Assembly (NCBI RefSeq): GCF_002564005.1
Contig: NZ_PDJG01000001.1
Coordinates: forward strand, 1,178,001 to 1,242,000
DNA: 64,000 bases
Direction: 5' to 3'
DNA from: Sanguibacter antarcticus
GTDB lineage: Bacteria; Actinomycetota; Actinomycetes; Actinomycetales; Cellulomonadaceae
The translations under genes were made by a program, and so were the position numbers. Shown here piece by piece: positions 15,733-24,405 of the stretch (positions within the stretch are counted from its first letter, which is position 1; each line of letters begins with the position of its first letter). The notes beneath the pieces are model-generated. The model saw only the letters and a list, made by a program, of their open reading frames with translations, was not told where the DNA came from and ran no database searches.

Positions 15733-16866
15733 TCAGGACGTTGGCGACGCCGTCCTGGAGCGCTTCGTGTTCTGCTGCAGCGACATCTGCCGACGCTCGT
15801 ACTCGCGGTTGCTGAAGGTTGCCCGGCGCACCACCTCTGCATCGCTGAAGTTTGCCCCCACCGCTCCTCCGATCGTCCCCATGGACGAGGCGAGCCACGC
15901 CAGGCTGACATAGTCGGTGAATCCGGCATCCGTGCGGAGGTACTCCTCGAGGTAGTCCACGTCGATGACGACGAGCGCTCCGAACAAGACCATGACGAAG
16001 AGAGCCAAGAACATGGCTGTCACGGCGATGAGCACGCTCGTCGCCGTAGCCGCGTTGTAGAGGACACGACGCTCGCGCCGGTGCGCGCCCTGGGGCGATT
16101 CCCACAGTCCGTGGGAGGAGATCAACCAGATCGTCATCGTCGCGACGGAGAGCAGGCTGATGAGCAGCAGCCGTCCGGGGCTGAGGTAGTCGGCCATCGA
16201 CCAGATGCTCGTGTAGAAGATGCCGAACGCTGCCGTCCCGATCGCGCCGGCCATGGCTGACGACAACCGCGGCACGAGCCGGAGGGGTGCGCTGCTGCGC
16301 ACCATGCCGGCAAAGACGATCAGCCGGCCGGGCAGCCCCTTCAGTGTTCGGACCGACTCCTGAGACTCGATCCCGTCGGTCTCGTCGTCGACTGCGGTGT
16401 CTCGCCCGACGAGCGTCCGCGGGCTGCCTGACCGGTTCTCATGATCGGCGCCGGAGTGCAAGGCCACCACCATGTGCAGGAGCAGCTGGCGCAGGGAGCG
16501 CGCTCCACCAAGACCGAGCGCGGCGACGGCGACCATGCCACCGCCGTGAGTGGTGTTCAGTGTTGCGAGCACGGGTTCGTCGAGCTGGTAGGTGGGCAGG
16601 TCGGTGAGATAGACCAAGTAGTCGCACCCGCGCTCGTCGCGCAGCGTCGACACGTTCGCGGCCAGCTGGACGAGGCCGTCGTCATCGAGCGGCAACAAGT
16701 ACTCGTCGGCCTCGACCAGCCACTCGATCTCGTCTGCGCACTCGTTCACCAACAGCTGCGGCAGGTCTACTGCGGTTCTCTGCGCCAGCCGCAACGGTCG
16801 CCCCGGGTCGGCGATCAGCACCACGCAGATCTGACGCTTCGACGGTGGCTCGCTGTGAGCGTCCAT
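15733..16866 (-). CDS. Four-TM membrane protein with soluble N-terminal domain, unknown function
   Basis: The protein has about 377 residues and I do not recognise a named family. Residues 1 to about 175 look soluble and begin ICVVLIADPGRPLRLAQ, with a beta-strand-rich pattern and VYLTDLP. Four hydrophobic segments follow at about 200-222, 228-248, 275-305 and 325-345. The tail is basic and ends in RQMSLQQNTKRSR. The start ATG at MDAHSEPP has AGGGG seven bases upstream; an alternative ATG lies six codons earlier. It stands alone between the chitinase and a divergent kinase gene, so context gives no clue. Confidence 0.65.
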   Translation of the reverse strand: MDAHSEPPSKRQICVVLIADPGRPLRLAQRTAVDLPQLLVNECADEIEWLVEADEYLLPLDDDGLVQLAANVSTLRDERGCDYLVYLTDLPTYQLDEPVLATLNTTHGGGMVAVAALGLGGARSLRQLLLHMVVALHSGADHENRSGSPRTLVGRDTAVDDETDGIESQESVRTLKGLPGRLIVFAGMVRSSAPLRLVPRLSSAMAGAIGTAAFGIFYTSIWSMADYLSPGRLLLISLLSVATMTIWLISSHGLWESPQGAHRRERRVLYNAATATSVLIAVTAMFLALFVMVLFGALVVIDVDYLEEYLRTDAGFTDYVSLAWLASSMGTIGGAVGANFSDAEVVRRATFSNREYERRQMSLQQNTKRSRTASPTS

Positions 16867-16979
16867 ACGGTGACCCCTACCCATCTTTGCCCTAGGCAGC
16901 TGTGATCTCGGATCCGTGGCACGTCGCGTTCGGGCCGGTCAGGGCCGGTGCGCGCCGACGGTCTGTGCGGACATAACGG

Positions 16980-17000
16980 ACGGGCGATCATATCGCCCGT
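16980..17000. promoter_or_regulatory. Perfect 9-bp stem-loop in the divergent gap
   Basis: ACGGGCGAT-CAT-ATCGCCCGT is a perfect dyad between the membrane protein gene and the kinase gene. The 430-bp gap around it (16867-17296) holds no convincing gene. The dyad lies 114 bp from one start and about 300 bp from the other, so it may be an operator serving one or both. Confidence 0.4.
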
Positions 17001-17296
17001 TCACCCTCTCCGCTGAGCGGTCGATGTCACTGCCGTGAGGTGGGCATCGGCTGAGGAAAATCTGTTGGGCACACAGCACCTGCGTGCGACGATCGTCGAG
17101 CTCGGCTCGATCGTCCACGGCCGATCGTGTCCACACTGCCCAGAGCGGAGACCTCTCTGATGACCAGCACATGCCCGAGCCTGCCGACCCACGCCTTGCG
17201 AGAGGCCAGATCCAGGCTCGGCCATGGCCGGTGGACCGACGTGTTCGGCGAGGCTCACCTCGTCACCGACGGTCTACAGGTCCGTTGATCGTGGAG

Positions 17297-18250
17297 ATGC
17301 CGCGGAGTCCGTCCACGGTGGAGCCGCAGGCGCCTGCGGCGAAGATGCACGCCGACGAGCTGGACATCGACGAGGAGCTGGTCGCTGCTCTCGTCGCCGA
17401 GCAGTTCCCGCAATGGGCACGGTTGCCTGTCCTGCGTGTGCTGTCGTCAGGCACCGACAACGCCATGTTCCGGCTCGGCGACGAGCTCGTGGTCCGGCTC
17501 CCCCGCATTCCGTCGGCGGCCCGGCAGGTGTCCAAGGAACAGCGGTGGCTGCCCCACCTGGCGCCCTCGCTGCCGCTGGAGATCCCCGCCCCGGTCGGCC
17601 TCGGCCAGACGAGCGACGCGTTCCCGCTGCCGTGGTCTGTCTACAGGTGGATCGAGGGCTCAGACGCGGCCGCTGCGCCGCCCACCGACCTGACCGAGAC
17701 CGCCCAGAGGCTGGGCGAGTTCGTGCACGCGCTCGAGCGGGTCCCGTCCGCAGGCGGGCCTGCGTCGTTCCGCGGCGGACCGCTCTCGAGCCGCGACGTG
17801 AGCACACGAGTGGAGATCGACGACCTTGGCGGCGCCGGGAAGATCGACGGCGACCGTGCGCGCTGGTACTGGGACAGCGTTCTCGCGCTGCCGCGGTGGA
17901 ACGGAGAGCCGGTGTGGCTGCACAGCGACCTGCTCCCGGGCAACCTGGTGACCGTCGACGGCGTGGTGACCGCGGTCATCGACTTCGGCGGGTGCGGCAC
18001 CGGTGACCCTGCGTGCGACCTCATGGCGGCGTGGACGGTCCTCGACGAGGCTTCCCGCCCGACGTTCCGCGCTGCCGCCGGTGTCGACGACGACACCTGG
18101 GCTCGCGGTCGAGGATGGGCCTTCTGCTTCGGTGTCGGCGCGTGGCACTACTACGAGGTGACGAACACTGCGCTGGCCGGCGTCGGTCGCCGCACCGCGC
18201 TCGCCATCCTCGACAAGGTCGGCCGGTGGCACGGCGCGCCTTCTGCCTGA
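17297..18250 (+). CDS. Aminoglycoside phosphotransferase-family kinase
   Basis: This is a 317-residue protein, or about 300 residues from the second ATG at 17348, which is the usual family length. VLSSGTDNAMFRLGDELVVRLPR is the nucleotide-binding lobe, HSDLLPGNLV is the catalytic loop (H-x-D-x-x-x-x-N), and VIDFGGCGTGDPACDL is the metal-binding D-F-G-like block. The family includes antibiotic kinases but also many kinases of small metabolites, so drug resistance should not be assumed. The first ATG sits directly behind GTGGAG. The neighbours do not reveal a substrate. Confidence 0.78.
   Translation: MPRSPSTVEPQAPAAKMHADELDIDEELVAALVAEQFPQWARLPVLRVLSSGTDNAMFRLGDELVVRLPRIPSAARQVSKEQRWLPHLAPSLPLEIPAPVGLGQTSDAFPLPWSVYRWIEGSDAAAAPPTDLTETAQRLGEFVHALERVPSAGGPASFRGGPLSSRDVSTRVEIDDLGGAGKIDGDRARWYWDSVLALPRWNGEPVWLHSDLLPGNLVTVDGVVTAVIDFGGCGTGDPACDLMAAWTVLDEASRPTFRAAAGVDDDTWARGRGWAFCFGVGAWHYYEVTNTALAGVGRRTALAILDKVGRWHGAPSA
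17323..17340 (+). promoter_or_regulatory. 18-bp perfect palindrome near the kinase start
   Basis: GCCGCAGGCGCCTGCGGC is perfectly palindromic. It ends seven bases before ATG 17348, one of two plausible starts of the kinase gene. If that start is used, the palindrome lies where the ribosome binding site should be and could block translation or bind a regulator. If the upstream start is used, it is simply coding. Confidence 0.35.
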
Positions 18251-18329
18251 GCGCGGGCTCTCCTCGAGGCACGCGGTCCTGGGCGGGCGTCTCCCCTGGT
18301 CCCGAGCACAGGTGCGGTCTCCAGCAGCC

Positions 18330-19076
18330 TCAGCGGAGCTTGACGACCCGGACAGCGACGACAGTGAGCCAGGCGAACGCCGCCGCGATGACGATCGCGA
18401 CGAGGAGCATCGGTAGCACGTCGCTGGCGGTGAGCCCTCCGGATGCCGCGATGGCGGTGGAGCCGAGGTTCAGCGCCCGGGTGTTGATCGCCTGAGGTAG
18501 GACGTAGCCCAGGGGTCGCAGTGTCGTGGAGGTGACGGCGGCGATGCCGAGCACGCACCCGACCAGGCAGAGCGCGACGGGCGCGGCGAAGGAGCGCAGG
18601 AGCATCGAGAGCAGAGACTGCAGGGCGATGAGCGGCAGGGCTGCGACGACGGCGATGAGGCCTACGGCAACGACCTCCCAGGGGACGGGGCCTTCCAGGT
18701 TGAGGACGAGTGTCCCGGAGATCGCGGTTCCGGTGACGAGCACCGTGTCCATGATGGCGACGGGCAGGAGGACGACTGCGATCTTGGCCAGGACGAGGCG
18801 TGTGGCTCCGGTGGTCGAGGTCAGCAGCAGGTTCCAGCTCGTGCCACGGTGTTCGACGCGCCAGACGGCGGCGGCGAGCAGGCTGATGCCCATCGAGTAG
18901 AAGAGCAGGCCGTAGAAGAGCACGACCTGGGAGGTGAAGGACGCCCAGCCGGCGTCGAGGGCGTCGGTGTTGTTGGCCAGGTTGATGGTGCCGGTGACGA
19001 CGGTGAGGACGGGCAGGATCACGGCGATGATCCAGGTGCTGGATCTCTTGAGCTTGATGAGCTCGGCGCGGAACAT
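18330..19076 (-). CDS. ABC transporter permease (lantibiotic/bacitracin immunity type)
   Basis: This is a 248-residue membrane protein with six predicted segments. It starts MFRAELIKLKRSSTWII, the short cytosolic start seen in ABC-2 type permeases of the lantibiotic immunity group. A central block reads WRVEHRGTSWNLLL, a motif of these permeases. It is the third gene of an exporter operon, six bases after the first permease gene, and together they would form a heterodimeric membrane channel driven by the ATPase. The cargo is probably a peptide or a membrane-active compound. Confidence 0.8.
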   Translation of the reverse strand: MFRAELIKLKRSSTWIIAVILPVLTVVTGTINLANNTDALDAGWASFTSQVVLFYGLLFYSMGISLLAAAVWRVEHRGTSWNLLLTSTTGATRLVLAKIAVVLLPVAIMDTVLVTGTAISGTLVLNLEGPVPWEVVAVGLIAVVAALPLIALQSLLSMLLRSFAAPVALCLVGCVLGIAAVTSTTLRPLGYVLPQAINTRALNLGSTAIAASGGLTASDVLPMLLVAIVIAAAFAWLTVVAVRVVKLR

Positions 19077-19082
19077 GGGTGG

Positions 19083-19844
19083 CTATTCTCCGATGTGGTC
19101 GAGGCGACGCGTGCTCACGATGAACGCGGCTGCGACGAGGACGAGGAATCCGGTGATCCATCCGTAGGGCGCTTGGACGTAGTCGACGTCTGCGCCGGAC
19201 GGGCCGGACTGGCCTGCCTGGGAGATGACGGCGTAGTACCCCCAGGGGATGACCCGGCTCACCGCGGCGGGCACGAGCAGGGAGAAGACCGCCAGGAACG
19301 CGCCGAGCATGCCGACGCCCACGCTCAGGAGCTGGTTCTCCACCCGGGCGGCGAGCCAGATGTGCAGGGCGCAGAAGGCGACGTCGATCAGGAACAGGAG
19401 CGTCGTGTAGGCGGCCCACGGCACGGCATCCACGGGCGTCTGGATTCCCGCGAGGACGCCGATGCTGATGACGAGGAGCGTCTGCAGCGCGATCGCTGGT
19501 GCCAGCAGGAGTGCCAGTGCGACGAGCTTTGCGCGGCAGAGGCTGCCTGGGGTGCGCCCAGCGGAGGCGGCGAGGATCCAGCCGGAGCCGGTGTGCTCGA
19601 TGTCGGTCTGTCTGCTGGCGAGCACGGCGGTGAGGATCGGTGAGGTCATCGCTGCGATCAGGGTGTAGCTCAGGAGCAGCGCCGCCCAGGGTGTCGCGGT
19701 CGGATTGGTGAGTGTCTGTTGCGTCGTGCTGGAGAACAAGGATGCGGAGCTGAGCGCCGCGACGGCGACGACGAGGCCAACGAGGATGGGCATCGTGCGC
19801 AGCCGCCGCATCTTGCGGAGCTCGAGCCCGACAGGTCCGTTCAC
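19083..19844 (-). CDS. ABC transporter permease
   Basis: This 253-residue permease has about six hydrophobic segments and begins VNGPVGLELRKMRRLRT, a typical ABC-2 permease start. The GTG start was chosen because GGAGG lies six bases upstream and the GTGA overlap couples it to the ATPase gene. ASRQTDIEHTGSGWILA parallels the WRVEHRGTSWNLLL block of its partner permease, suggesting that the two arose by duplication. It is expected to form the channel with the next gene's product. Confidence 0.8.
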   Translation of the reverse strand: MNGPVGLELRKMRRLRTMPILVGLVVAVAALSSASLFSSTTQQTLTNPTATPWAALLLSYTLIAAMTSPILTAVLASRQTDIEHTGSGWILAASAGRTPGSLCRAKLVALALLLAPAIALQTLLVISIGVLAGIQTPVDAVPWAAYTTLLFLIDVAFCALHIWLAARVENQLLSVGVGMLGAFLAVFSLLVPAAVSRVIPWGYYAVISQAGQSGPSGADVDYVQAPYGWITGFLVLVAAAFIVSTRRLDHIGE

Positions 19845-20740
19845 AGGAGTCCTCCGCGGCCGGTGAGGTCCATGAACACGTCTTCGAGGCTGCGGTGGAC
19901 GCGGCGGACCTCGTGGATGGGCACGTCGGCCTCGGCCAGGCGCTTGACCAGCGCCGCGGTCTCGTCCTTGTCGTATCCGCTGACCTGGATGCCGCCGCTT
20001 GTTGCCACCGCGCCGGGAACGCATCGCAGGGCTTCGCTCGGTGCGGTGGTCTCGATGACGAGGTCGGGGAGCGACTGGTCGAAGAGCTGGGTCCGGGTTC
20101 CCTGAAAGATCATCGTCCCGGCGGAGAGGATGCCCAGGACGGAGGCCATCTTGTCGATCTCGTCGAGCAGGTGGCTGGAGACCATGACCGTGATGCCCTG
20201 CCCGGCCAGGTCGACGAGGAGGGTCCGGATCTCTTCGATCCCGGCAGGGTCGAGGCCGTTCGTCGGTTCGTCGAGAACCAGGAGCGCGGGGTCACGGGCG
20301 AGGGCCATCGCGATGCCGAGGCGCTGCTTCATGCCGAGCGAGTAGTTGCGGACGAGCTTTGCCTTGTGCTCGGTGAGTCGCACCGTGGCCAGTGCCCGCT
20401 CGATCTGCGCGTCGGTGAGACCGAGCATGCAGCGCACGATCTGCATGTTCTCCCACCCTGTCAGGTGCCCGTACCCGGCGGGAGCCTCGATCATCGAGCC
20501 GATCGAAGGAAGCACCTGGGCGCGAGAGGCTCGTGTGAGCGGTTGCCCGAACAGCTCGATGTTCCCGCTCGTGGGCTGAGTGAGCCCCAGGAGCATCTTC
20601 ATCGTCGTGGACTTCCCGGAGCCGTTGGGGCCGAGGAATCCGTAGACGACGCCCTGTGGCACGGCCAGGTCCAGGTCGTTCACAGCCGTGTGGTCTCTGA
20701 AGCGCTTCGTGAGCCCGCGGGTCGCGATGACGGGGCTCAC
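19841..20740 (-). CDS. ABC transporter ATP-binding protein (bacitracin/lantibiotic type)
   Basis: This is a 299-residue ATPase. The Walker A motif is GPNGSGKST near residue 39, the signature is YSLGMKQRLGIA near 133, and Walker B is LLVLDEPTNGLD with the switch region in VSSHLLDEI. The C-terminal 80 residues form the accessory domain seen in BcrA-type exporters, which protect cells from bacitracin or lantibiotics. It leads a three-gene operon with two permeases. An AT-richer patch with CGATC-6 nt-GATCG (20789-20804) upstream probably carries the promoter. No sensor kinase is next to it. Confidence 0.9.
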   Translation of the reverse strand: MSPVIATRGLTKRFRDHTAVNDLDLAVPQGVVYGFLGPNGSGKSTTMKMLLGLTQPTSGNIELFGQPLTRASRAQVLPSIGSMIEAPAGYGHLTGWENMQIVRCMLGLTDAQIERALATVRLTEHKAKLVRNYSLGMKQRLGIAMALARDPALLVLDEPTNGLDPAGIEEIRTLLVDLAGQGITVMVSSHLLDEIDKMASVLGILSAGTMIFQGTRTQLFDQSLPDLVIETTAPSEALRCVPGAVATSGGIQVSGYDKDETAALVKRLAEADVPIHEVRRVHRSLEDVFMDLTGRGGLL

Positions 20741-20926
20741 GACGGTCTTCTCTCTGTGATCAGCATGGCATTCATCATTGCGACATATCGATCATTATGG
20801 ATCGTGCTCTGGGTGGACTGGCGCGTCCGTCTCCGGTCGTACTGTCCGCGCGATCGGAGGAAGCGACGTACACCCGGAGACGGAGACGCGTCAGCGGGAT
20901 GTGCTGTCGACGACGACCAGGTTCGG

Positions 20927-21937
20927 TTACCTTCCGGAATACTCTGCGTGGATGTCGCCGTCGACCAGGCGCCAGCTGAAGTCGTTCATCCGGGCTGCCG
21001 CGGGAGCGTGACGGGCGAGGATGCGCGCCACGACTGCGGGCACGTCCTGCGGGATGTCCCCCGTCGCGCACTGGCTGACGTAGGCGTTGCGTGCCGCGAG
21101 ACCGTCGCTGGCCAGCAGCGGCACCTCACATGCCCGTGTGACCAGCCAGTTGACCAGTCGCATCGCCGCGTAGTCGGCATCGTGGTCGATGTTCTGGGCC
21201 ACGAAGTCGCGCTCGGTGTCCGACAGGTCGAACTGGGGCGATGTAGCTAGCCCGAAGTCGACGAGGTAGATCCGGTCACCGTCGGCGCGCATGTTGCCAA
21301 AGTGTCCGTCCATGTGGAGCACCTCGCGGCGACGCAGGAACGCGACTGCTTCGACGAGCTGCTGCTCGACCGTTTCGGCCTTGCCCATCGGGTCGTCCAG
21401 GATGTCGGCCAGCGAGTCAGGCAGGTACTCGAGAAAGAGGACAAGGCTGGAGCGCGCGCCCTCAAGCTCCTCGAAGCGGGTCCGCACCGCAGTGCTGCCC
21501 TCAAACTGTTCGACGACTGCCTCGATGTCCTGATGCTCGACCGCGACGGGTGGGCGGCCTGGCAGCACCCGCCAGTGATGCAGGAGCGCGAACAACTCGG
21601 ACTCACCGCTGAGGACGCCGTCGGTGACGATGATATTGGCGGCCAGCTCGCGCCACGCGCCGAAGCCCGGGCCTGCGAGGGGGTGCATGCCGTAGTGGCA
21701 GAAGGTCGGCAGGTCGAACAGGTTCGCGGTGCTGCGCGGATGCGCCAGCTCTCGATCGGTGATCGGAATCTGCTTGGCGAACACCCTGATGTCGTCGATG
21801 TCGAGCACTGACGAACCACCGCCCACACCCACTTCGCTGAGGGGCACAGCATGAAGAAGTGCTGCCAGGTCGTGGTCGCCACGAGCCTCGAGCGCAGCTG
21901 ACACGCGGTCGTGACGAACACGTCGGGTGCTGAGCAT
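20927..21937 (-). CDS. Protein kinase-fold protein (small, atypical)
   Basis: The protein has 336 residues. HMDGHFGNMRADGDRIYLVDFGLA combines a catalytic loop (H-x-D-x-H-x-x-N) and a D-F-G motif. An upstream Lys in IRVFAKQIPIT could be the ATP-anchoring residue, and FLEYLPDSLADIL may be the hinge. No clear glycine-rich loop is seen and there is no membrane segment. It could phosphorylate a protein or a small molecule. It stands alone between the ABC exporter and the scarred region, and no paired regulator gene is visible. Confidence 0.65.
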   Translation of the reverse strand: MLSTRRVRHDRVSAALEARGDHDLAALLHAVPLSEVGVGGGSSVLDIDDIRVFAKQIPITDRELAHPRSTANLFDLPTFCHYGMHPLAGPGFGAWRELAANIIVTDGVLSGESELFALLHHWRVLPGRPPVAVEHQDIEAVVEQFEGSTAVRTRFEELEGARSSLVLFLEYLPDSLADILDDPMGKAETVEQQLVEAVAFLRRREVLHMDGHFGNMRADGDRIYLVDFGLATSPQFDLSDTERDFVAQNIDHDADYAAMRLVNWLVTRACEVPLLASDGLAARNAYVSQCATGDIPQDVPAVVARILARHAPAAARMNDFSWRLVDGDIHAEYSGR

Positions 21938-22037
21938 CGAGCAAATCTACCTGCCGGTGGGATCCTTAAGAGAGCTCCTCGCCGCCGGAGGACTCACCCC
22001 GTGATCCCCACCGAATCGGCGAAGAGCCGCATAAGCA

Positions 22038-22095
22038 GTGTGGATGTCCGAGTGGCAGATGCCAACGAACTCGGTGTCAATACGGACGTCGAGCG
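22038..22095 (-). pseudogene. Alcohol dehydrogenase fragment (58-bp remnant)
   Basis: Read on the minus strand, this stretch encodes [20 protein letters not shown], the zinc-binding N-terminal block of cinnamyl/YahK-type alcohol dehydrogenases. Conservation stops directly after it. The DNA matches 24283-24340 at 52 of 58 positions. The surrounding 21938-22257 gap shows no other gene. Confidence 0.65.
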
Positions 22096-22257
22096 CGCTG
22101 ACTGACGGGCGCGTGCCACGTCGTCGGACCTGGTCGCCTTCGTACAGTGCAATGGCACGTCCACGCCACCCGAGAGAGATGTGCTGGCAGTGCACCTCAG
22201 CGTGCGTCAGGGGCGCGCGAGAGAATTCACAAGGAGAGTCAGGCCGGCCGCTCCGCA

Positions 22258-23733
22258 TCAGCACTCGATGACATTGACCGCAAGTCCTCCCGTACTGGTC
22301 TCCTTGTACTTGGTGGACATGTCAAGACCGGTCTGGCGCATGGTCTCGATGACTGTGTCGAGGCTGACGACGTGCGATCCGTCACCCTGGAGCGCAAGCC
22401 TTGTCGCGGACACTGCGGTGCACGCGGCGATGGCGTTGCGCTCGATGCACGGCACCTGCACGAGCCCTCCGACGGGGTCGCAGGTCAGTCCAAGGTTGTG
22501 CTCCATGGCGATCTCGGCAGCATTTTCGATCTGAAGCGGGGTCCCTCCCATCACAGCGGTGAGAGCACCGGCGGCCATCGAGCACGCGGACCCGACCTCA
22601 CCCTGGCATCCGGCCTCCGCTCCGGAGATGGACGCGTTGCGCTTGTAGAGCGCTCCGATCGCCCCAGCAGTCAACAGGTAGGTGCGCATGGTGGCGCGGC
22701 GCGCCTCCTCGTCCTGGGCCAGGTCGGGACGCTGGCGCAGGAGGTGCCGCCCGACCGCCGGGATCACCCCGGCGGCTCCGTTCGTGGGTGCGGTGACGAC
22801 GCGACGGCCGTCGGCGTTCTCCTCGTTGACGGCCATGGCGAAGGCCTGCAACCACTCGATGGCCGTGTCCTGCCCGCGCTTCTCCAGCTCGGAGAGCTGA
22901 TCCCCCAGCGCCCGCGCACGTCGCTTCACGTTGAGAGAGCCAGGCAGGACGCCCACACGCGCGAGCCCGGCGTCGACGCACTCCGACATGACACGCCAGA
23001 TCGCGTCGAGCCCACTGATCACCTCCGCGGCGGGGCGGAGCGCACACTCGTTCTCCCAGGCGATCTCAGCGATGCTCATGCCGGTCGCGTCGCACAGGAC
23101 GAGGAGCTCGTCCGCGCTCGCGAAGGGGTGGGGAACGACGTCGATGACGTCCACGGCGGGCACCGGCGGGCGGTGGGTCGGGTCGGCTCCGCGGGCTGCG
23201 CCCGAGGCATCCACCGCAGCGAGGTCTTCGGCGGCGACGACGAATCCCCCGCCCACGGAGTAGTAGTCCTTCTCGGACAAGATGATCGGCGTGCTGGGCT
23301 CGTCCACTGTGGCGAACGCCGTGAACCGCATCCCGTTGGGGTGCCCGGGCATACGAGTGAGGGGAGCTAGCACGACGTCGTCGCGGGTCATCGTGATCTC
23401 GTGACCGCCGGAGACAGCGTGCGTCTCGTCGAGCTCGACGGTGCACCCGTCTCCGAGAGCGGCGACGCCACCGGGGATCGCCGCCGGATCGCACGTCTCG
23501 GGGGCGTGTCCGCGCAGGCCGGCCAGGACAGCGTCAGGAGTGCCGTGACCGAGGCCAGTGGCTCCGAGCGACCCGCACAGCTTGACCGTCACTCGTCCCA
23601 CCTGTGACAGCACTCCCTCGTCGGCGAGGGACGTGACGAAGGCCGTCGCAGCACGCATGGGCCCGACGGTATGGGAGCTGGACGGCCCGATCCCCACGGA
23701 GAACAGGTCGAGCACGGAGATGTAAGAAACCAT
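22258..23733 (-). CDS. sdaA: L-serine dehydratase (single-chain, iron-sulfur)
   Basis: This 491-residue enzyme deaminates L-serine to pyruvate and ammonia in the cytosol. The N-terminal beta domain starts [25 protein letters not shown], the serine-binding signature. The alpha domain carries the cluster cysteines in [17 protein letters not shown] and [24 protein letters not shown] is also conserved. The ATG chosen is the family start; longer frames upstream lack conservation. The gene is intact but is flanked by broken genes on both sides. A membrane-protein fragment ending just upstream may be what is left of a partner transporter. Confidence 0.93.
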   Translation of the reverse strand: MVSYISVLDLFSVGIGPSSSHTVGPMRAATAFVTSLADEGVLSQVGRVTVKLCGSLGATGLGHGTPDAVLAGLRGHAPETCDPAAIPGGVAALGDGCTVELDETHAVSGGHEITMTRDDVVLAPLTRMPGHPNGMRFTAFATVDEPSTPIILSEKDYYSVGGGFVVAAEDLAAVDASGAARGADPTHRPPVPAVDVIDVVPHPFASADELLVLCDATGMSIAEIAWENECALRPAAEVISGLDAIWRVMSECVDAGLARVGVLPGSLNVKRRARALGDQLSELEKRGQDTAIEWLQAFAMAVNEENADGRRVVTAPTNGAAGVIPAVGRHLLRQRPDLAQDEEARRATMRTYLLTAGAIGALYKRNASISGAEAGCQGEVGSACSMAAGALTAVMGGTPLQIENAAEIAMEHNLGLTCDPVGGLVQVPCIERNAIAACTAVSATRLALQGDGSHVVSLDTVIETMRQTGLDMSTKYKETSTGGLAVNVIEC

Positions 23734-23831
23734 GGGCCCATACTGAACCCCGCGGGCCGTGTCTGGCGCACCAGAGCCGGGAGAGCACGCCCCCCGATGA
23801 GCGATCAGCAGCGATTGTGCTCTCGCTCGCT

Positions 23832-24012
23832 CATCCGACTTCCTCTTCCTGAGCGTCAACGACGATGCGGGCAGTTGGCACGTCCTTGGCTCGGTACTTC
23901 TCCGGGGTGCGCGTGCGGCCGGACGCGGCGTACTCGTGGAACGTCGACTTCATCACGGCCCAGATGATCAAGAGGGTGCTCAGGGCTGTGACGCCGTGAT
24001 CGTGGGCGGTCT
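23832..24012 (-). pseudogene. C-terminal fragment of a membrane protein
   Basis: On the minus strand the last 60 codons of a gene remain. They include [22 protein letters not shown], then a polar tail rich in Arg and Lys ending AQEEEVG and TGA. A hydrophobic segment near a charged C-terminal tail fits the end of a transporter or permease. The upstream side runs into alcohol dehydrogenase sequence in another frame, so the gene has lost its 5' part. Its position before sdaA suggests an amino acid transporter, but this is inference. Confidence 0.5.
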
Positions 24013-24404
24013 TCAGCAGGTGGCGCCACCAAACTCAGGTCTGGGGTGCGGGTGCCGTCGACGTCGGTGGTGGCGTAGGTGCCGATGTTGCCCTTGAGGC
24101 AGTACTGCTCGAGGCCCTTCTCGCACTGGACGCACTCGCCGCACGAGTTGACCATGCAGCCCACACCGACGCGGTCGCCGACGGAGAACTTCGTGACGTC
24201 GGGTCCGACCTCGGCGACGACACCGGCGATCTCGTACCCGACGACGAGCGGGTACTGGACCCCGCCCCACTCGGCGCGAGGGGTGTGGATGTCGGAGTGG
24301 CAGATGCCGGCGAACTTGATGTCGATACGGACGTCGAGCGGACCGACGTCACGGCGCTCGATCGTGGTGCGCGACAGCGGCTGGTCGGCTGCCGTGGCGG
24401 CTTA
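24013..24404 (-). pseudogene. Zinc alcohol dehydrogenase, N-terminal fragment
   Basis: About 120 codons remain of a zinc-dependent alcohol dehydrogenase of the YahK/AdhC group: [23 protein letters not shown], then [14 protein letters not shown], then [16 protein letters not shown] with the structural-zinc cysteines. The start is missing, because an in-frame TAA and the end of the first IS1380 copy lie directly upstream. The 3' end breaks off near [13 protein letters not shown] at the junction with the membrane-protein fragment. The catalytic and NAD-binding parts are absent, so it is not functional. Confidence 0.75.
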
Positions 24405-24405
24405 G
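24402..24405. repeat. Target duplication TTAG, left of IS1380 copy 1
   Basis: TTAG stands immediately left of the terminal CCTCGATC of the element. The same four bases stand immediately right of it at 26083-26086. IS1380-family elements make 4-bp duplications. Confidence 0.7.

Noticed and set aside
17297..18250. Aminoglycoside resistance gene
   Set aside because: Only the general APH kinase fold is seen. The sequence does not match the known resistance enzymes in any way that I can recognise, so resistance is not claimed.
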